Position numbers and translations under genes: made by a program
In this document: in pieces, positions 45,476 to 55,017 of the stretch
Position numbering within the stretch: position 1 is the first letter of the stretch
Layout: every line of letters begins with the position of its first letter
Assembly (NCBI RefSeq): GCF_005434945.1
Contig: NZ_SKCH01000004.1
Span: 186,001 to 250,000, forward strand
DNA length: 64,000 nucleotides
From: Prescottella subtropica
GTDB taxonomy: Bacteria; Actinomycetota; Actinomycetes; Mycobacteriales; Mycobacteriaceae
Reading direction: 5' to 3'
The notes under the pieces: generated by a model
Told to the model about the DNA's origin: nothing
Seen by the model: the letters and a program-made list of their open reading frames with translations, nothing else
Database searches by the model: none

Positions 45476-46168
45476 TCAGCCGCGCAGGGCGTCCGACAGC
45501 GCCCGCGCGGCGGCCTCCGGGTCGGCGGCGGCGGTGATCGCCCGCACCACCACGATGCGTGACGCGCCCGCCGCCAGAACCTCCGGCAGCCGCTGCTCGT
45601 CGACGCCGCCGATCGCGAACCACGGCCGGGTCGGGGACGCGTCGGCGGTGCTGCGGACCAGGTCCAGGCCCGACGCCGTCCGCCCCGGCTTGGTGGGGGT
45701 GGCCCACACCGGACCGGTGCAGAAATAGTCGACATCGTCCTCGATCGCCGCCAGGCTCGCCTGCGCACGGTTGTTGGTGGAGCGTCCGATCACGACGTCC
45801 GGGCCGACGATCCGGCGCGCGTAGTGCACCGGCAGATCGTTCTGCCCGAGATGCAGGACGTCGGCGCCCGCGGCGAGCGCGATGTCGGCGCGATCGTTGA
45901 CGGCGAGCAGTGCGCCGTGCCGGCGGGTCACGCCGCCGATGACCGCCAGCGCCGCCAGTTCCTCCTTCACGTCGAGCGGGCCGAACTCGCGTTCCCCGGC
46001 CGACCCCTTGTCCCGCAACTGGACGATGTCGACGCCCCCGGCGAGGGCGGCGTCGACGAACTGCGCCAGATCGCCGGTGTCGCGGCGGGCGTCGGTGCAC
46101 AGGTACAGACGTGCGTCGGCGAGACGCTCACGGGGTGTGCGGTGTATGACGGACCGGGAGGCTTCCAC
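45476..46168 (-). CDS. thiE: Thiamine-phosphate synthase
   Basis: Joins HMP-pyrophosphate and thiazole phosphate to thiamine monophosphate. The 230-residue TIM barrel has [10 protein letters not shown] (substrate loop), [53 protein letters not shown] and FAIGGVD. GTG 46168 is preceded by TACCGT seven bases upstream, so the mRNA seems leaderless and lacks the TPP riboswitch that heads the divergent thiO operon. The same divergent order exists in M. tuberculosis (thiE Rv0414c, thiO Rv0415). Confidence 0.95.
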   Translation of the reverse strand: MEASRSVIHRTPRERLADARLYLCTDARRDTGDLAQFVDAALAGGVDIVQLRDKGSAGEREFGPLDVKEELAALAVIGGVTRRHGALLAVNDRADIALAAGADVLHLGQNDLPVHYARRIVGPDVVIGRSTNNRAQASLAAIEDDVDYFCTGPVWATPTKPGRTASGLDLVRSTADASPTRPWFAIGGVDEQRLPEVLAAGASRIVVVRAITAAADPEAAARALSDALRG

Positions 46169-46175
46169 ACGTCGA

Positions 46176-46185
46176 ACGGTAGTCT
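46176..46185. promoter_or_regulatory. Overlapping divergent -10 elements of thiE and thiO
   Basis: Plus strand TAGTCT (46180-46185) fits thiO, predicting a start near 46192, just before the riboswitch. Minus strand TACCGT (complement of 46176-46181) ends seven bases before the thiE GTG. The two hexamers share the TA at 46180-46181, so both promoters cannot be occupied at once. Confidence 0.55.
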
Positions 46186-46202
46186 CTGGAGCGGACGAAT
46201 CA

Positions 46203-46290
46203 ACACGGGAGTCCCGGGGATCGCGGGGCTGAGAGGGGACCTGCCGGTCCCGACCGTCATACCTGACCCGGATCATGCCGGCGCAGGGAG
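46203..46290 (+). promoter_or_regulatory. TPP (THI-box) riboswitch
   Basis: The leader of thiO contains the conserved THI elements in order: ACACGGGAGTCCC (P1-P2 5' side), GGGGCTGAGA (46226-46235, the CUGAGA pyrimidine-sensing core), then ACCTGACCCGGATCATGCCGG and GCGCAGGGA (46261-46289). Binding of thiamine pyrophosphate would reduce expression of thiO-thiS-thiG, likely by masking the GAGGTGG ribosome site that follows directly at about 46293. Confidence 0.93.
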
Positions 46291-46304
46291 TGAGGTGGAA
46301 AACA

Positions 46305-47372
46305 GTGACTCGAACAGTATCCGTCGTCGGTGGCGGTGTCGTCGGCCTGTCCGTCGCGTGGCGGGCCGCGCAGCACGGGTGGGCGGTGACGCTGTACGAC
46401 CCGGCGATCGGCTCGGGCGCGTCGTGGGTGGCCGGCGGCATGCTCGCCCCCCTGTCGGAGGGCTGGCCCGGTGAGGAGGCGGCGCTCGCGTTCGGGGCGG
46501 CGTCGCTGCAGCGGTGGCCCGGTTTCGGCGCCGAACTCGAACGCCTCGCCGGGGTGCGGCTGTTCACGTCCGACGACTCGCTGACCGTCGCACTCGACGC
46601 CGCCGACGCCGCCGACCTGCACACGATCGCCGAGTTCGCGGCCACCCAGGGCCACGAGCTCGCGGTTCTGAACCGTGCGCAGATCCGGGAACTCGAGCCG
46701 TCGCTCGGACGCGGGATCCGGATGGCGCTGCACGCACCCACCGAACAGGCCGTCGACAACCGGCTGCTGGTACAGGCGCTGCGGACCGCGGTGGTGGCAG
46801 CGGGCGTGCAGCTGGTCGAACGTTCGGTCACCGACCTCGATGCGCTCACCACCGACCAAGTGGTGCTCGCTGCCGGATCGCATGCCGCGCAGCTGTGGCC
46901 GGGGCTGCCGGTGCGGCCCGTCAAGGGCGAGATCCTGCGGCTGCGGGCCCGGCCCGGCGTCACCCCCGCACCGGGTCGCACCATCCGCGGCACCGTGCAC
47001 GGACGCCCGTCGTACCTGGTGCCGCGGGCCGACGGAATCGTCGTCGGCGCAACCCAGTACGAGCACGGCTACGACACGCAGGTCACGGTCGCCGGTGTCC
47101 GCGACCTCATCGCCGACGCCGAGGCACTCATGCCCGCGATCGGCGAGTACGAGCTGTACGAGGCGAAAGCCGGTCTGCGCCCGATGAGCCCGGACAACCT
47201 GCCGATCATCGGCCGGGTGTCCGATCGGGTGGTGCTCGCCACCGGGCACGGCCGCAACGGTGTCCTGATGACCCCGTTGACAGCGGACGCGGCGGTCGCG
47301 ATCCTCGGCGGCACCCCACCGGCGGAGGCGGAATCTGCTTCTCCCGAACGATTTTCACGTGTGATGGCATGA
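46305..47372 (+). CDS. thiO: Glycine oxidase, thiazole branch of thiamine synthesis
   Basis: FAD enzyme oxidising glycine to dehydroglycine for thiazole formation. The 355-residue protein has the dinucleotide fold [19 protein letters not shown] at the N-terminus, [47 protein letters not shown] and [15 protein letters not shown]...[17 protein letters not shown] 46305 is preceded by GAGGTGGAAAACA. It lies directly behind the TPP riboswitch and overlaps or abuts thiS. Confidence 0.93.
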   Translation: MTRTVSVVGGGVVGLSVAWRAAQHGWAVTLYDPAIGSGASWVAGGMLAPLSEGWPGEEAALAFGAASLQRWPGFGAELERLAGVRLFTSDDSLTVALDAADAADLHTIAEFAATQGHELAVLNRAQIRELEPSLGRGIRMALHAPTEQAVDNRLLVQALRTAVVAAGVQLVERSVTDLDALTTDQVVLAAGSHAAQLWPGLPVRPVKGEILRLRARPGVTPAPGRTIRGTVHGRPSYLVPRADGIVVGATQYEHGYDTQVTVAGVRDLIADAEALMPAIGEYELYEAKAGLRPMSPDNLPIIGRVSDRVVLATGHGRNGVLMTPLTADAAVAILGGTPPAEAESASPERFSRVMA

Positions 47373-47383
47373 GCGAGGTTGGA

Positions 47384-48344
<961 letters not shown>

Positions 48345-48459
48345 GTCGGCGCGACACCCGCACATCGCGTCGAACTTGCTGGTTCGGCGCGGTTTCGGGG
48401 ATTTCGGGTTAGGCTCGGACGCGTCTGCTCCGTTGGTTCCAGTGCCGGGAGGGCCTGCC

Positions 48460-48999
48460 ATGACGACGTTGAGTACCGATCTCCTCGACCTGCTGCGCTC
48501 GGATGTCGTGGCGTGGAACGCCCGACGTGACGAATTGCCCGATGCCCCCGATCTGCACGGCCTGAATCTGTCCGGCGCCGATCTGGCCGGCGCGAACCTG
48601 ACGGGCGCCAACATGATGGGCATCGATCTGTCGGGGGCGGACCTGCGGTCCGCGGAACTCGGCGGCGCGAACCTGACGGGTGCCAACCTGTCCGGGGCGG
48701 TCGCCGCGGACGCCGACTTCACCAACGCGTACCTGACCAACGCCACCCTCACCGGCGCGGTCCTGACGCTGTCGTTCCTGACGTCGACGTACATGGCGCA
48801 CGCCAACCTGGCGGGTGCCGACCTGTCCGGGGCGTACATGACCGGGGTGCATCTCGAGGACGCCGACCTCACCGGCGCCAGACTCTCGGGCGCGTACCTC
48901 GCGCACGCCGACCTGACGGGTGCGGTGCTCACCACCGCCGACGTGTCCGGTGCCGATCTCACCGATGTGACGATGCCGGACGGCATGGTGCGGATCTGA
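48460..48999 (+). CDS. Pentapeptide-repeat protein
   Basis: A 179-residue protein with at least 20 consecutive A(D/N)LxG-type pentapeptides from about residue 30 to the end (NLSGADLAGANLTGANMMGIDLSGADL and so on), interrupted once near TLTLSFLTSTYMAHANL. This predicts a right-handed quadrilateral beta-helix, as in MfpA/Qnr DNA mimics, though that activity cannot be inferred for generic members. The N-terminal 28 residues form a helix. A TTAGGCT -10-like motif lies 45 bases upstream. The hairpin at 49009 follows. Confidence 0.9.
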   Translation: MTTLSTDLLDLLRSDVVAWNARRDELPDAPDLHGLNLSGADLAGANLTGANMMGIDLSGADLRSAELGGANLTGANLSGAVAADADFTNAYLTNATLTGAVLTLSFLTSTYMAHANLAGADLSGAYMTGVHLEDADLTGARLSGAYLAHADLTGAVLTTADVSGADLTDVTMPDGMVRI

Positions 49000-49008
49000 T
49001 CTCGGGGT

Positions 49009-49038
49009 GATCCCCGACCCCGGCTCGGGGTCGGGATC
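49009..49038 (+). terminator. Hairpin after the pentapeptide-repeat gene
   Basis: GATCCCCGACCCCG (49009-49022) pairs with CGGGGTCGGGATC (49026-49038) with a single-base bulge, 10 bases after the stop. The promoter of the next operon follows at once. Confidence 0.7.
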
Positions 49039-49047
49039 ATCCCCGGG

Positions 49048-49053
49048 TATGAT
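49048..49053 (+). promoter_or_regulatory. -10 element TATGAT of the ABC exporter operon
   Basis: TATGAT is near consensus and predicts a start around 49060, giving a leader of about 42 nt that contains GGGAGG before the GTG at 49102. Confidence 0.55.
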
Positions 49054-49101
49054 ACAGGAACCGACCCGAGTCCGATGCGGTAAAGGGAGGTTTCGGGCAG
49101 A

Positions 49102-50058
49102 GTGGTCCCCATGATTGAAGTGAGGGGACTGACGAAGACCTACGGGTCGACGAGAGCGGTGGACGATCTCACGTTCTCCGTGAAGCCGGGCATCGTCACC
49201 GGCTTCCTCGGCCCGAACGGTGCCGGCAAGTCGACGACCATGCGGATGATCCTCGGTCTCGACACGCCGACGTCGGGGACCGCACTGATCGGTGGGGTGC
49301 CCTACCAGCAGTTGAAGCAGCCGCTGCGGACCGTGGGCGCGCTGCTCGACGCCAAATGGGTGCATCCCAACCGGTCGGCGAAGGCACACCTGCAGTGGAT
49401 GGCCGCGGCCAACTCGCTGCCCAAGTCGCGGGTCGACGAGGTACTGCGCCTGGTCGGTCTCACCGAGGTGGCGGGGAAGAAGGCCGGCGGTTTCTCCCTC
49501 GGCATGTCGCAGCGACTCGGCCTCGCCGGCGCGCTGCTCGGCGATCCGAAGGTGCTGCTGTTCGACGAGCCCGTCAACGGCCTCGATCCCGAGGGCATCG
49601 TCTGGATCCGCACGTTCATGCAGAGCCTCGCCGCGGAGGGCCGCACGGTTCTCGTCTCGAGTCACCTGCTGTCCGAGATGTCGCTCACTGCGGAACATCT
49701 CGTCGTGATCGGACGCGGCCGGCTCATCGCCGACACCAGCGTCAAGGAGTTCGTCGACCGTGCGTCGGAGTCGTCGGTGCGGGTCCGCAGCCCGCAACTC
49801 GAGGCGCTGCAGTCCGTCCTCACGGGGCAGGGATTCGCGGTCCGGGTCGATCCGGGTGCCGACCATCAGCCGGTGCTGGTGGTGTCCGGGGCGCGCACCG
49901 ACGACGTCGGCACGCTCGCCGGCGCCAACGGCATCGTGCTGCACGAATTGTCGTCGCAGCGCGGCTCCCTCGAGGACGCGTTCATGAAGCTCACCGGCGA
50001 CGACGTCCAATACCACGCGCAGACCGTTCCGCAGACCCAGGGAGGTGCGCTCCGATGA
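49102..50058 (+). CDS. ABC-2 type exporter ATPase
   Basis: A 318-residue ATPase of the drug/lantibiotic exporter class: Walker A GPNGAGKST, Q-loop region ALLDAKWVHPNRSAK, signature SLGMSQRLGLA, Walker B VLLFDEPVNGLDPEG and switch His in LVSSHLLSEM. A C-terminal extension of about 90 residues is typical of this class. GTG 49102 is 11 bases after GGGAGG; an ATG at 49111 is the alternative. It overlaps the permease gene (ATGA). Substrate is unknown. Confidence 0.9.
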   Translation: MVPMIEVRGLTKTYGSTRAVDDLTFSVKPGIVTGFLGPNGAGKSTTMRMILGLDTPTSGTALIGGVPYQQLKQPLRTVGALLDAKWVHPNRSAKAHLQWMAAANSLPKSRVDEVLRLVGLTEVAGKKAGGFSLGMSQRLGLAGALLGDPKVLLFDEPVNGLDPEGIVWIRTFMQSLAAEGRTVLVSSHLLSEMSLTAEHLVVIGRGRLIADTSVKEFVDRASESSVRVRSPQLEALQSVLTGQGFAVRVDPGADHQPVLVVSGARTDDVGTLAGANGIVLHELSSQRGSLEDAFMKLTGDDVQYHAQTVPQTQGGALR

Positions 50059-50807
50059 GCGTGTTGAATGCCGAGCGCATCAAGCTCACATCCACCAAGT
50101 CGCCGATCTGGTGCAGCCTCATCGCGGTCGCCGTCAGTGTCGGCTTCGCGGCGATCATGGGTGTCTCGTACAAGGCGATGAGGTCGTCGGGCGACGAGTC
50201 GTTCGGCGAGTTCTCCGTTTCGTTCACCCAGCTCGGTGCCGCCCAGTTCGGGTCGATGCTGGTGATGATCATGGCGGCGCTGGCCGTCACCACCGAATAC
50301 CGGTTCGGGGTCATCCGCACCACGTTCCAGGCGGTCCCGAACCGCACCCGCGTCATCGGCGGCAAGGCCGTGCTCCTCGCGGTCGTCGCGGGTGTGCTCG
50401 GCCTCGTCATCGCGCTGCTGTCGTTCCTGGTGGCGCAGGTGACGTCCGGGCTGTCGCTGTCACTGTCCGACGGCGACAGCCTCCGTGAACTGTTCGGCAT
50501 CCCGATCTACTACGCACTCCTCGCGGTGCTCGCGGTGAGTGTCGGCACGTTGCTGCGCCAGTCGGCCGGCGCCATCGCGCTGCTGCTGATGTGGCCGCTG
50601 GTGATCGAGAGCATGGGCGTCATGATCCCCAAGGTGGGCAAGTACGTCACCGAGTTCGGGCCGTTCAACAACGCGTCGCACTTCCTCACCGGCAGCGGCA
50701 ACGGCAGCTTCCACTGGGGGCCGTGGGGCGGACTGATCTACTTCGCGGCGTTCGTCGCGATCGTCTTCGGCGTCGCCCTGGTCGTCGTGAACAAGCGCGA
50801 CGCCTGA
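50055..50807 (+). CDS. ABC-2 type exporter permease
   Basis: A 250-residue membrane protein with six hydrophobic segments, beginning ERIKLTSTKSPIWCSLIAVAVSVGFAAI, a common start of ABC-2 permeases, and containing VTTEYRFGVIRTTFQAVPNRTRVIGGK, the conserved cytoplasmic stretch that contacts the ATPase. Coupled to the ATPase gene by ATGA overlap. A strong perfect hairpin follows 15 bases after the stop. Confidence 0.88.
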   Translation: MSVLNAERIKLTSTKSPIWCSLIAVAVSVGFAAIMGVSYKAMRSSGDESFGEFSVSFTQLGAAQFGSMLVMIMAALAVTTEYRFGVIRTTFQAVPNRTRVIGGKAVLLAVVAGVLGLVIALLSFLVAQVTSGLSLSLSDGDSLRELFGIPIYYALLAVLAVSVGTLLRQSAGAIALLLMWPLVIESMGVMIPKVGKYVTEFGPFNNASHFLTGSGNGSFHWGPWGGLIYFAAFVAIVFGVALVVVNKRDA

Positions 50808-50822
50808 GGACACGACTGAGCC

Positions 50823-50865
50823 ACGAAGCGCCCGACCGGAATCGATTTCCGGTCGGGCGCTTCGT
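50823..50865 (+). terminator. Perfect 19-bp hairpin
   Basis: Left arm 50823-50841 begins ACGAAGCGCCCGACC, loop TCGAT, right arm 50847-50865. It ends the ABC exporter operon and lies only 7 bases before the -10 of the next gene. Confidence 0.88.
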
Positions 50866-50872
50866 CGTCCGG

Positions 50873-50878
50873 TACCGT
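50873..50878 (+). promoter_or_regulatory. -10 element TACCGT for the M28 peptidase gene
   Basis: TACCGT ends 6 bases before ATG 50885, with no ribosome site, consistent with a leaderless transcript. The -35 region would lie inside the right arm of the preceding terminator. Confidence 0.5.
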
Positions 50879-50884
50879 CGCGGC

Positions 50885-52360
50885 ATGCGCACCGTGCTGG
50901 CAGGCATGCTCGGGGTGCTGTTGCTCGGGCCGGGACTGCTGGTGGCCGGGTGCGGTGACCCCGACGATGTCGACGTGCCCGTGGACGGGCCGAGCCTGGC
51001 CGCGGCGGTCGATCCGGATACGGCGTTCGGTGACCTCGAGCAGTTGCAGCGCATCGCGGACGAGCACGGCGGCAACCGGGCCGTCGGCACCCCGGGCTAC
51101 GACGCGAGCGTCGACTACGTCGTCGGGCAGCTCGAGGACGCCGGATTCGATGTGGACACACCGGAATTCGCCGTCGACGTGTTCACCGTGCAGGCCGAGA
51201 CGCTGCGGGTGGGCGGCCGGGACGTGCCGACGACGACGCTCGGCTATTCGCCGTCCACCCCGCCCGGCGGGCTGACGGCGCGGCTGGTGCCGCTGGCTCC
51301 GGGGGAGGCGCCGGGCTGCGACGCGAGCAGCTACGACGGACTCGACGCGTCCGGCGCCGTGGTCCTCGTCGACCGTGGCGGCTGCCCGTTCGCACGGAAA
51401 CAGCAGGTGGCCGCCGATCGCGGGGCGGCGGCAGTGGTCGTCGCCGACAACGTCGACGAGGACCTCATCGGCGGCACCCTCGGCGGACGCGACGCCGCCC
51501 GCATCCCGTCGGCGGCCGTCACGCAGGCCGACGGTGCCGCGCTGCGCGATGCCGCGAACGACACAGCGGTGACCCTCGTTCTCGACACCACGACGGATTC
51601 GGCGGTGTCCCGCAACGTGATCGCGCAGACGCGGACCGGTGACGGCGGCAACGTCGTGATGGCGGGCGCGCACCTGGACTCGGTGCCGGCCGGGCCGGGT
51701 ATCGACGACAACGGGTCCGGGGTGGCGGCGCTGCTCGAGACGGCCCGGGCGCTCGGGGCGTCCCCCGAGATCTCCAACGCGGTGCGGTTCGCGTTCTGGG
51801 GTGCCGAGGAGGTGGGACTCGTCGGCTCCGAGGCGTATGTGGCGGGACTCGACGACGCGGCCCGCGCCGACATCGCGCTGTATCTGAACTTCGACATGGT
51901 CGGCTCCCACAACGCCGGCTACTTCGTGTACGACGGCGACGATTCCGATGCGGTGGGGGAGGGGCCGGGCCCGGACGGATCGGCGGGTATCGAGCGCGCG
52001 TTCGAGGCGATCCTGCTGCAGTCCGGTACCTCCCCGGACGGCACCGACTTCGACGGCCGCTCCGACTACGGCCCGTTCATCGCCGCCGGCATTCCGGCGG
52101 GCGGCCTGTTCACGGGTGCCGACGAGACGAAGACCGCAGCCCAGGCCCGCAAGTGGGGTGGCGACGCGGACACGATGTTCGACCCGAACTATCACACCGT
52201 TCGCGACACCCTGGACGCCGTCGACCGGGCGGCACTCGATACGAACGTGCGGACGATCGCCTACGGCATCGGGCAATACGCGCAGTCGATCGACGGACCG
52301 AACGGGGTGCCGGACGCGGGGGACGCACGGGCCACGGCCCGCGCCGGGACACCGAAATAG
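50885..52360 (+). CDS. lpqL: M28-family zinc aminopeptidase lipoprotein, LpqL-like
   Basis: A 491-residue lipoprotein aminopeptidase: lipobox LVAGC near residue 23, a PA (protease-associated) domain at about 125-240 (VLVDRGGCPFARKQQVAADRGAAAVVVAD), then an M28 catalytic domain with metal ligands in GAHLDSVPAGPGIDDNGSG, the GAEEVGLVGS glutamates, LNFDMVGS, and the late YHTVRDTLD His. M. tuberculosis LpqL (Rv0418) sits at the same place after the thiamine genes. Acts outside the cell, probably releasing amino acids from peptides. Confidence 0.92.
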   Translation: MRTVLAGMLGVLLLGPGLLVAGCGDPDDVDVPVDGPSLAAAVDPDTAFGDLEQLQRIADEHGGNRAVGTPGYDASVDYVVGQLEDAGFDVDTPEFAVDVFTVQAETLRVGGRDVPTTTLGYSPSTPPGGLTARLVPLAPGEAPGCDASSYDGLDASGAVVLVDRGGCPFARKQQVAADRGAAAVVVADNVDEDLIGGTLGGRDAARIPSAAVTQADGAALRDAANDTAVTLVLDTTTDSAVSRNVIAQTRTGDGGNVVMAGAHLDSVPAGPGIDDNGSGVAALLETARALGASPEISNAVRFAFWGAEEVGLVGSEAYVAGLDDAARADIALYLNFDMVGSHNAGYFVYDGDDSDAVGEGPGPDGSAGIERAFEAILLQSGTSPDGTDFDGRSDYGPFIAAGIPAGGLFTGADETKTAAQARKWGGDADTMFDPNYHTVRDTLDAVDRAALDTNVRTIAYGIGQYAQSIDGPNGVPDAGDARATARAGTPK

Positions 52361-52414
52361 ACCACGGTGGTACCGGCGGTACCAGGTACTTCTGCGAGGC
52401 GGGCCGGCCAGGAT

Positions 52415-52420
52415 TACTCT
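52415..52420 (+). promoter_or_regulatory. -10 element TACTCT for the cyclase gene
   Basis: TACTCT ends 7 bases before GTG 52428, another leaderless pattern. Confidence 0.45.
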
Positions 52421-52427
52421 GGCCGCC

Positions 52428-53240
52428 GTGAACGACGACCAGAGTGACCCGACCACGGTCACCGACTCGGTTGCGAAGTGGGTCCGCGACGCCGACCGGT
52501 TGCCTTCCCTCGTCGACGCCGTCCGGCGGCTGCGCCGGGCGCTCCCGGGCGATCCGTCGTTCGGTGACCCGCTGTCGACCACCGGCCCCGGGGGTGCGCG
52601 GGCCGCGGCCCGCATGATCGACACCGGCCCGGGCGCGTCCCGCGAGGTGAGCATGGCGGCGCTGCAGGTGCTGCAGGTGATGCTCGAGAAGACGTGGGGC
52701 AGCCCCGCGAACGGCGAGGTCACCATCGTGTTCACCGACCTGGTGGGCTTCTCGAGCTGGTCACTGCAGGTGGGTGACGGCCCCACCCTGGCGCTGCTGC
52801 GCGACGTCGCGGCCACCATCGAACCACCGATGTCCGAGCGCGGCGGCAGCGTCGTCAAACGGCTCGGCGACGGGCTGATGGTGGTGTTCGACCACCCGGA
52901 CAAGGCGGTCGAGGCAGTGTTCGCGGCCCGCGCGGCGCTGGCGACCCTCGACTACGACGGCTACCGGCCGCGGATGCGTGTCGGCCTGCACACCGGTGCC
53001 CCGCAGGCCGTCGGTGCCGACTGGTTCGGGGTGGACGTCAACGTCGCCGCCCGCATGATGGAACTCGGCGGCGACGGCAACGTCGTCGTCTCCGGCAACA
53101 CGTACGACGCGATCGGCGCCGACCGGCTCACCGAGCTGGGGTTGACCGCCAAGCGGTACCGGCGGGGGTTGCTCACGCCGCCGCAGCGGGGTGTCCCCAA
53201 CGATCTGCCGGCGTTCGTGGTGCGCCCGATCCCACAGTGA
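52428..53240 (+). CDS. Class III adenylate/guanylate cyclase
   Basis: A 270-residue soluble class III nucleotidyl cyclase. Residues about 1-85 are a helical N-terminal region; the cyclase domain follows with metal-binding FTDLVGFSSW (first Asp), GGSVVKRLGDGLMVVF (Lys and second Asp), and GVDVNVAARM with the transition-state Asn-Arg pattern. Lys in VVKRLG suits ATP as substrate, so cAMP is the likely product. No receiver, HAMP or membrane domain is seen, so the signal is unknown. Confidence 0.88.
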   Translation: MNDDQSDPTTVTDSVAKWVRDADRLPSLVDAVRRLRRALPGDPSFGDPLSTTGPGGARAAARMIDTGPGASREVSMAALQVLQVMLEKTWGSPANGEVTIVFTDLVGFSSWSLQVGDGPTLALLRDVAATIEPPMSERGGSVVKRLGDGLMVVFDHPDKAVEAVFAARAALATLDYDGYRPRMRVGLHTGAPQAVGADWFGVDVNVAARMMELGGDGNVVVSGNTYDAIGADRLTELGLTAKRYRRGLLTPPQRGVPNDLPAFVVRPIPQ

Positions 53241-53314
53241 GCACGACGCGGGTGGTTGTTGCGATCTGCTCTCGGCCGATGCCGCAGCAACCGCCCGCGG
53301 CGCATACTGGGGTC

Positions 53315-53500
53315 ATGCGTGCAGGCGAGCATCCCCAGCGGACGCCCCTCTACGGCGTCCTGATGATCATTGTGGCGCTGGCCGCCTCGACGGCCGTCAC
53401 CTACAGTGGCCCGTCCTGGCTGCGCGTCACCGTCTACATCACCACGGTCGCGGTCGTCGCGGTCGGCTTCGTGATGACCTTCCGCGATTTCTCACACTGA
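53315..53500 (+). CDS. Small two-TM membrane protein
   Basis: A 61-residue protein with two hydrophobic segments (YGVLMIIVALAASTAVTY and LRVTVYITTVAVVAVGFVMTF). Start ATG 53315 follows CATACT by 7 bases (leaderless pattern); a longer frame from GTG 53237 overlaps the cyclase stop but adds an unconvincing hydrophilic leader. It lies where M. tuberculosis has the small membrane gene Rv0420c, but on the opposite strand relative to thiD here. Overlaps the thiD 3' end by nine bases. Confidence 0.6.
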   Translation: MRAGEHPQRTPLYGVLMIIVALAASTAVTYSGPSWLRVTVYITTVAVVAVGFVMTFRDFSH

Positions 53501-54349
53501 ACCGGCGTCGGGGTCGAGTCGCCACAGCGGGGAGACGGGGCCGTGTCCGGCACCCAGGTCGTACGACGCCGCAAGGCAGCGGGTGACCCACTGCTTGCCG
53601 AACGCGACGGCGTCGGGCATCGCATACCCGTGGGCGAGCGCGCACGCGACGGACGCGGCGAGGGTGTCGCCGCCGCCGTGATCGTTACCGGTGTCGATCC
53701 GCGGGCTGGTGAACTCGTGGAACGTGTCGCCGTCGAACAGCAGGTCGGTCGACGCCTCCGACGTCCGCAGATGCCCGCCCTTGACGAGGGACCACTGTGC
53801 GCCGAGCGCGTGCAGGGCCTCGGCGGCGCGGCGGGCGGTGGTGTCGTCGACGACGTCGATGCCGGTGATGAGCCGGATCTCGTCGAGGTTGGGGGTCACC
53901 AGCGAGGCGAGGGGGATGAGGGTGGTGCGGACGGCGTCGAGGGCCTCGGCGTGCAGCAGCGGATCGCCGTGCATGGACGCGCACACCGGGTCGACGACGA
54001 GCGGGATCGCGCCGTCACGCCCGATGCCGACCTCCCGGCACACCTGCGCGACGGATTCGATGATCGCGGTGGACGCGAGCATGCCGGTCTTGGCGGCGGA
54101 GACCCCGATGTCGTCGACGACGCAGCGCACCTGTGCGGCCACCGTCTCGGGTGGGATCTCGTGAAAGCCGCTGACGCCCACCGAGTTCTGCACGGTGACG
54201 GCCGCGACGGCGACGCACGCGTGCACGCCGAGCATCGCCATGGTGCGCGAGTCGGCCTGGATGCCCGCGCCGCCGCCGGAGTCGGTGCCGGCGATGGTGA
54301 GGGCACGGATCGGGGTCTGGCCGGTCGGCGTCAGGGGCAGGTAGTCCAC
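53492..54349 (-). CDS. thiD: Hydroxymethylpyrimidine/phosphomethylpyrimidine kinase
   Basis: Ribokinase-fold enzyme phosphorylating HMP to HMP-P and HMP-PP, the pyrimidine branch of thiamine synthesis. The 285-residue protein has IAGTDSGGGAGIQADSRTM, VTVQNSVGV, SAAKTGMLAS, VVDPVCAS, VTPNLDEIRLI and WSLVKGGH, then an ending in which the catalytic NDHGGGDTLAAS replaces the usual GAGDTFAA (an NDHGTGCT form is common in ThiD). GTG 54349. No riboswitch is evident upstream; thiC, which neighbours thiD in mycobacteria, is absent from the window. Confidence 0.93.
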   Translation of the reverse strand: MDYLPLTPTGQTPIRALTIAGTDSGGGAGIQADSRTMAMLGVHACVAVAAVTVQNSVGVSGFHEIPPETVAAQVRCVVDDIGVSAAKTGMLASTAIIESVAQVCREVGIGRDGAIPLVVDPVCASMHGDPLLHAEALDAVRTTLIPLASLVTPNLDEIRLITGIDVVDDTTARRAAEALHALGAQWSLVKGGHLRTSEASTDLLFDGDTFHEFTSPRIDTGNDHGGGDTLAASVACALAHGYAMPDAVAFGKQWVTRCLAASYDLGAGHGPVSPLWRLDPDAGSV

Positions 54350-54416
54350 GCGCCGAGCCTACCCAGGGGCGGAAAACCGATTGCCCCGACTCCGGGGGCG
54401 GCGTCATGCTGGGCGG

Positions 54417-54944
54417 ATGACCTCTGTAGTGCCCGGATTCCGGCTGCGCCCCGAACATCCCGACGACGCCGCGCAGGTGCGGGCGGTGGTGCTCGCCGCG
54501 TTCCCCGGCCCGGACGAGGCGGACCTGGTGGACGCGTTGCGGACCGATGCGGCGTGGGTGGACGGCCTGTCGTGGGTGGCGGTCGCCGACGACGGCGAGC
54601 ATGCGGGCAGCGTCGTCGCGCACGCGCTGTGTACCCGCTGTCACGTGGACGGGGCGGAGTCGTTGGCGTTGGCGCCGGTGTCGGTGCTGCCGGAACTGCA
54701 GAATCGGGGACTGGGTGCGGCGGTGACGCGGGCGGTGCTCGATGCGGCGGCTGCGCAGGGGGAGTCGAGTGTGATCGTGCTGGGGCATCCCGACTACTAC
54801 CCGCGGTTCGGGTTCACCCGTGCCTCCACCCACGGCGTCCGGGTCGCGTTCGAGGTGCCCGACGACGCCCTGATGGCCCTCGCCTTCGGGGACGCCGACG
54901 TGCCGGCCGGCACCGTGCGGTACGCGGCACCGTTCGGAGTGTGA
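54417..54944 (+). CDS. GNAT-family N-acetyltransferase
   Basis: A 175-residue single GNAT domain: N-terminal FRLRPEHPDDAAQVRAVVLAAFPGPDEADLVDALRTDAAW, then the acetyl-CoA site LAPVSVLPELQNRGLGAAVTRAVLDAA (V-x-P-x-x-Q-x-x-GxG) and HPDYYPRFGFTRAST. This is the YhbS/ElaA-like subgroup that acetylates small molecules or protein N-termini; substrate unknown. ATG 54417. Ends just before the hairpin 54955-54997. Confidence 0.9.
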   Translation: MTSVVPGFRLRPEHPDDAAQVRAVVLAAFPGPDEADLVDALRTDAAWVDGLSWVAVADDGEHAGSVVAHALCTRCHVDGAESLALAPVSVLPELQNRGLGAAVTRAVLDAAAAQGESSVIVLGHPDYYPRFGFTRASTHGVRVAFEVPDDALMALAFGDADVPAGTVRYAAPFGV

Positions 54945-54954
54945 CCGCGGCACG

Positions 54955-54997
54955 ACATCGTCCCGGTACCAGAGTGATTCGGGTACCGGGACGATGT
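54955..54997. terminator. Perfect 16-bp hairpin between convergent genes
   Basis: ACATCGTCCCGGTACC (54955-54970) and its complement (54982-54997), 11-nt loop, between the GNAT gene stop (54944) and the convergent exported-protein stop (55018). Confidence 0.85.
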
Positions 54998-55017
54998 GTT
55001 GCGGGATCGCAGCGTGC

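Noticed and set aside
48460-48999. Tandem DNA repeat or CRISPR-like periodicity
   Set aside because: The 15-bp periodicity is explained by coding for pentapeptide repeats, and units are not identical at DNA level.
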